Part shown: piece by piece, positions 7,315-9,691 of the stretch
How positions within the stretch are numbered: position 1 is the stretch's first letter
Layout of the letters: the number at the start of each line of letters is the position of its first letter
From: Candidatus Competibacteraceae bacterium
GTDB lineage: Bacteria; Pseudomonadota; Gammaproteobacteria; Competibacterales; Competibacteraceae
Length of the DNA: 9,691 nt
Direction: 5' to 3'
NCBI GenBank assembly: GCA_020445005.1
Contig: JAGRHM010000478.1
Coordinates: forward strand, 1 to 9,691
The notes under the pieces: model-generated
Seen by the model: the letters and a program-made list of their open reading frames with translations, nothing else
Told to the model about the DNA's origin: nothing
Database searches by the model: none
Made by a program: the position numbers and the translations under genes

Positions 7315-8877
7315 ATGGGGCGGAAAATAATCCTTGGTTTACTGGGACTGGGTTTATGGCTGGCGCTATTGACCGGTTGCGGACGCAGCGAACCGGAAGC
7401 GACGCTCAAAGTGCTAGCCGGTTCGGAATTGCAAGACATGGCGCCGGTGCTGCGCGATCTGGAGTCAACAACTGGCGTGCGGCTGGCGATGGAATACACC
7501 GGTTCGCTGGACGGCGCCGAGCGGCTGGCGGGGGGCGAAAAAGTCGATCTGGCCTGGTTTTCCCACGGCAAATATCTGACCCTGCTGGCTGGTTCACGGA
7601 TTGCGGCGCAGGAAAAAATCATGCTGTCGCCGGTGGTGCTGGGCGTCAGGGAGAGCCGGGCGCGCGCCTGGGGATGGATCGATAATCCTAACCTGACCTG
7701 GCGCGATATCGCCGCTAAGGCCGCCAGCGGCGAACTGCGGTATGCGATGACCGATCCAGCCTCGTCCAATACGGGTTTCACCGCCCTGATTGGCCTAGCG
7801 TCCGCCTTTTCCGGCCGCGGCGAAGCCCTGCAACCGGAAGCGATTGACGCCGTCGCACTCAAGTCATTCTTCACCGGGCAGGCGCTGACCGCCGGCAGTT
7901 CCGGCTGGCTGGCCGAACGGTATGTTCAGGAACAGGATCGACTGGACGGCATGATCAACTACGAATCGGTGCTGCTGGGATTGAATGCGGGGGGGCAACT
8001 GCGGGAAAAGCTGACGCTGGTTTATCCCCGGGAAGGTATTGTGACCGCCGATTATCCGCTCATGCTGCTGAATCCGGCGCAGCGCACGGCATATCAGACA
8101 GTGGTGGATTATCTGCGTCAACCGGATATCCAGCGCCGAATCATGGAGCAGACGCTGCGGCGTCCAGCCGTCGCAGCGGTTCCTCCCGATGGGCGGTTCC
8201 CGGATCGCCTGTTAGTGGAAGCGCCGTTTCCCGGCAATCGGGACGTCATCGACCGGTTGTTGTTCGCCTATCTGGATGAGCAACGGCGGCCGGGTCATGC
8301 TCTGTTCGTGCTGGATGTCAGCGGTTCCATGAAGGGCGAGGGCATCGAGCAACTGAAAACCGCCCTGCTGAATCTGGCCGGCGCCGACCAGAGCCTGAGC
8401 GGCCGCTTTGCCCGATTTCGTGGCCGCGAGCGCATCACTTTTCTGCCCTTCAGCAGCAATGTGCTGCCCGCCCAGAATTTTCAAGTCGGCGATACCGCCA
8501 CCGAAGGTAGTGATATGCGCGCCATCCGCCAAGCGGTGACGGCATTGCAGGTTGGCGGGAAAACCGCACTCTTTTCGGCTTTGCAACGGGCTTACGAGAT
8601 CGGCGGGCAAGCGCAGGTGACGGAGCCGAATCGTTATTATTCGATCGTGTTGATGAGCGACGGACAGAGTAATCAAGGTTTATCGGAAGCCGAGTTTCTA
8701 CAATGGCACCGGAATTTACCGGCATCGACTCAAAACATCCGGGTGTTTCCTGTGCTGTTTGCCGAGGCCGATGACGCTAGCATGAAGCGGCTGGCGGAAG
8801 CGACGGGCGGTCGCGTATTCGATGGCCGCAGCGAGTCGCTGAGTCAAGTGTTCAAGGCGATTCGTGGTTATCAATGA
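7315..8877 (+). CDS. Lipoprotein with solute-binding domain fused to a VWA domain
   Basis: 520 residues. A lipoprotein signal peptide is clear: MGRK, a hydrophobic run, and lipobox L-T-G-C with Cys22. Residue +2 is Gly rather than Asp, so outer-membrane sorting is expected by the E. coli rule. Residues about 31-300 form a type 2 periplasmic binding domain of the SBP_bac_11-like class: LKVLAGSEL at 31-39, VDLAWFSHGKY at 77-87, TDPASSNTGF at 146-155, INYESVL at 214-220, and the closing LVYPREGIVTADYPLMLL. Residues about 327-518 form a VWA domain with a complete MIDAS metal site: D334-V-S336-G-S338, Thr417 in GGKTALF, and Asp449 in MSDG. VWA domains bind partner proteins through a Mg2+ or Mn2+ ion, so this protein could tie solute binding to a protein contact in the periplasm (inference). 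It starts 44 nt after TelA and ends 18 nt before the next gene. SBP domains of this class often bind oxyanions, but the ligand here is not known. Confidence 0.87.
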   Translation: MGRKIILGLLGLGLWLALLTGCGRSEPEATLKVLAGSELQDMAPVLRDLESTTGVRLAMEYTGSLDGAERLAGGEKVDLAWFSHGKYLTLLAGSRIAAQEKIMLSPVVLGVRESRARAWGWIDNPNLTWRDIAAKAASGELRYAMTDPASSNTGFTALIGLASAFSGRGEALQPEAIDAVALKSFFTGQALTAGSSGWLAERYVQEQDRLDGMINYESVLLGLNAGGQLREKLTLVYPREGIVTADYPLMLLNPAQRTAYQTVVDYLRQPDIQRRIMEQTLRRPAVAAVPPDGRFPDRLLVEAPFPGNRDVIDRLLFAYLDEQRRPGHALFVLDVSGSMKGEGIEQLKTALLNLAGADQSLSGRFARFRGRERITFLPFSSNVLPAQNFQVGDTATEGSDMRAIRQAVTALQVGGKTALFSALQRAYEIGGQAQVTEPNRYYSIVLMSDGQSNQGLSEAEFLQWHRNLPASTQNIRVFPVLFAEADDASMKRLAEATGGRVFDGRSESLSQVFKAIRGYQ

Positions 8878-8895
8878 GATCAGCGAGATTGATTC

Positions 8896-9516
8896 ATGAA
8901 ACGCCGTTGGTTGTTGTTCTTGTACGGCGCTCCCAATATCGTGGGCTGTTTGCTGGGGTTGGCCGGGCTGGGGTTGTATTTCGCCGGAGTGATTCATGAC
9001 TATTGGTTGCCGATCGTGCTGGGATTGTATGCGGGCGGCTGGTTGATAACGCCGCGCCGCGCCGACCGGCAACTTCGTTTGACTCACGAACTGGATACCG
9101 AAGCGCTGCGCGCCAGCCTGGATGAATTGCTGGCTTCGATTCGACGTCAGGTTCCAGCGGATATTTTGGCCAGGACGCAGCGCATTACCGAGACCATTCT
9201 GGAAGTGCTGCCGCGTCTCGGGGAATTCGACGGCGGCAGCCATAATACCCATGTCATCCGCCAAACGGCGCTCGACTATCTTCCCACCGCGTTGCAGAAC
9301 TATCTCGCCCTGCCTTCAGCGTTTGCCCGCCTGCATCCGCTGCGGGATGGCAAAACCGCGCATCAGATTTTGCTGGAGCAACTGGATTTGCTCGACGGCA
9401 AAATGCGTGAGATCGCTGCGGATATTCACCGGCAGGACAGCCAGCAATTGCTGATCCATGGGCGATTTCTGGAAGACAAGTTTCGCGACGGTCAGGAGTG
9501 GTTGGCCGGGGGATAA
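8896..9516 (+). CDS. XpaC-like membrane protein (5-bromo-4-chloroindolyl phosphate hydrolysis family)
   Basis: 206 residues. Two hydrophobic segments at about 7-31 and 37-52 follow MKRR and are followed by PRRADRQLR. By the positive-inside rule, both ends lie in the cytoplasm with a short His-Asp turn outside. The remaining 150 residues are helical and soluble, with TALDYLPTALQNYLALP at 124-140, HPLRDGKTA at 147-155 and HGRFLEDKF at 188-196. Length, two-TM topology and a YLP-x-L-x-x-Y-like core fit the XpaC family, and XpaC next to TelA is a known pairing (Bacillus xpaC-yaaN). The family name comes from a colour phenotype; enzymatic activity is not established. The gene starts 18 nt after the VWA lipoprotein with no strong Shine-Dalgarno, so coupled translation is likely. 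It appears to end the operon. The assignment rests on pattern and context, so it is less certain than TelA. Confidence 0.65.
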   Translation: MKRRWLLFLYGAPNIVGCLLGLAGLGLYFAGVIHDYWLPIVLGLYAGGWLITPRRADRQLRLTHELDTEALRASLDELLASIRRQVPADILARTQRITETILEVLPRLGEFDGGSHNTHVIRQTALDYLPTALQNYLALPSAFARLHPLRDGKTAHQILLEQLDLLDGKMREIAADIHRQDSQQLLIHGRFLEDKFRDGQEWLAGG

Positions 9517-9586
9517 TCGAACAAACTCTGTTCGTATTCGCCAACCTCTTCCCAATGCCTCATAGGGCCACACCGGCTGAAACAAT

Positions 9587-9604
9587 TTGTTACCTCTTGT
9601 TACC
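9587..9604 (+). repeat. TTGTTACC direct repeat with 10-nt period, possible operator
   Basis: TTGTTACC occurs at 9587-9594 and again at 9597-9604, exactly one helical turn apart. A related GGTAATGCGTAACC lies at 9627-9640. Hexamers repeated every 10-11 nt are typical of binding sites for OmpR/PhoB-family response regulators. The regulator and target are unknown; chance cannot be excluded for an 8-nt repeat. Confidence 0.4.
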
Positions 9605-9648
9605 GCTTGGAAAAGCTTTGCCGGTTGGTAATGCGTAACCTGTCTCCG

Positions 9649-9667
9649 CGCTGGCATGGGGCCAGCG
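9649..9667. repeat. Inverted repeat (hairpin) without T-tract
   Basis: CGCTGGC (9649-9655) pairs with GCCAGCG (9661-9667) around a 5-nt loop. Seven pairs, six of them G-C, make a stable stem, but neither strand has a T-run after it, so it is not a standard intrinsic terminator. A third partial copy, CGCTGG, lies at 9676-9681. It could be an operator, part of a leader RNA, or a Rho-type end for the operon. Confidence 0.4.
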
Positions 9668-9691
9668 ATACAACACGCTGGAGATATTCCG

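Larger units (their letters stand above)
9517..9691. other. Intergenic region running off the right edge
   Basis: No coding frame looks real in these 175 nt on either strand; the open frames on the - strand are extensions of shadows of the preceding gene. It holds a direct repeat (9587-9604) and a hairpin (9649-9667), listed separately. It may be the promoter region of a gene beyond the window. Confidence 0.55.

Overview
The window looks like chromosomal DNA of a gammaproteobacterium. GC content is moderately high, genes are tightly packed on the + strand, and the first large gene is a full-length relative of enterobacterial PatZ/Pat. The general style resembles environmental gammaproteobacteria such as the Competibacter group, but that placement is a guess from recall and nothing here proves it. 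No rRNA, tRNA, CRISPR array, transposase or integrase is visible.

Layout. (a) 3-332: 3' end of an unrecognised gene that enters from the left edge. It is followed after 6 nt by (b) 339-2984, a patZ-type protein lysine acetyltransferase in which an NDP-forming acyl-CoA synthetase-like part is joined to a GNAT domain. (c) 3190-4482: a secreted glycerophosphodiester phosphodiesterase with a signal peptide and eight cysteines, apparently a stand-alone gene. (d) 4483-4854: a 372-nt gap. It holds, on the - strand, what reads as the eroded C-terminus of an AAA-ATPase/PD-(D/E)XK (PDDEXK_9-type) protein, plus a possible promoter for the next operon. (e) 4855-9516: a four-gene operon. Its products are a membrane-anchored solute-binding-like protein, a TelA-family (toxic anion resistance) cytoplasmic helical protein, a lipoprotein fusing a solute-binding domain to a von Willebrand A (VWA) domain with an intact metal site, and a two-TM XpaC-like protein. 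(f) 9517-9691: the start of an intergenic region with a 10-nt-period direct repeat and a hairpin.

The operon in (e) is the most interesting part. TelA and XpaC relatives are already known as neighbours (xpaC-yaaN in Bacillus subtilis). Here they are combined with two extracytoplasmic solute-binding-like proteins but no transporter permease or ATPase, and one binding domain is fused to a VWA domain. The topology suggests a system spanning the envelope: binding and VWA modules outside the cytoplasmic membrane, XpaC-like in the membrane with its helical part inside, and TelA in the cytoplasm. A role in sensing or resisting an anion or envelope stress is inference; the ligand is unknown.
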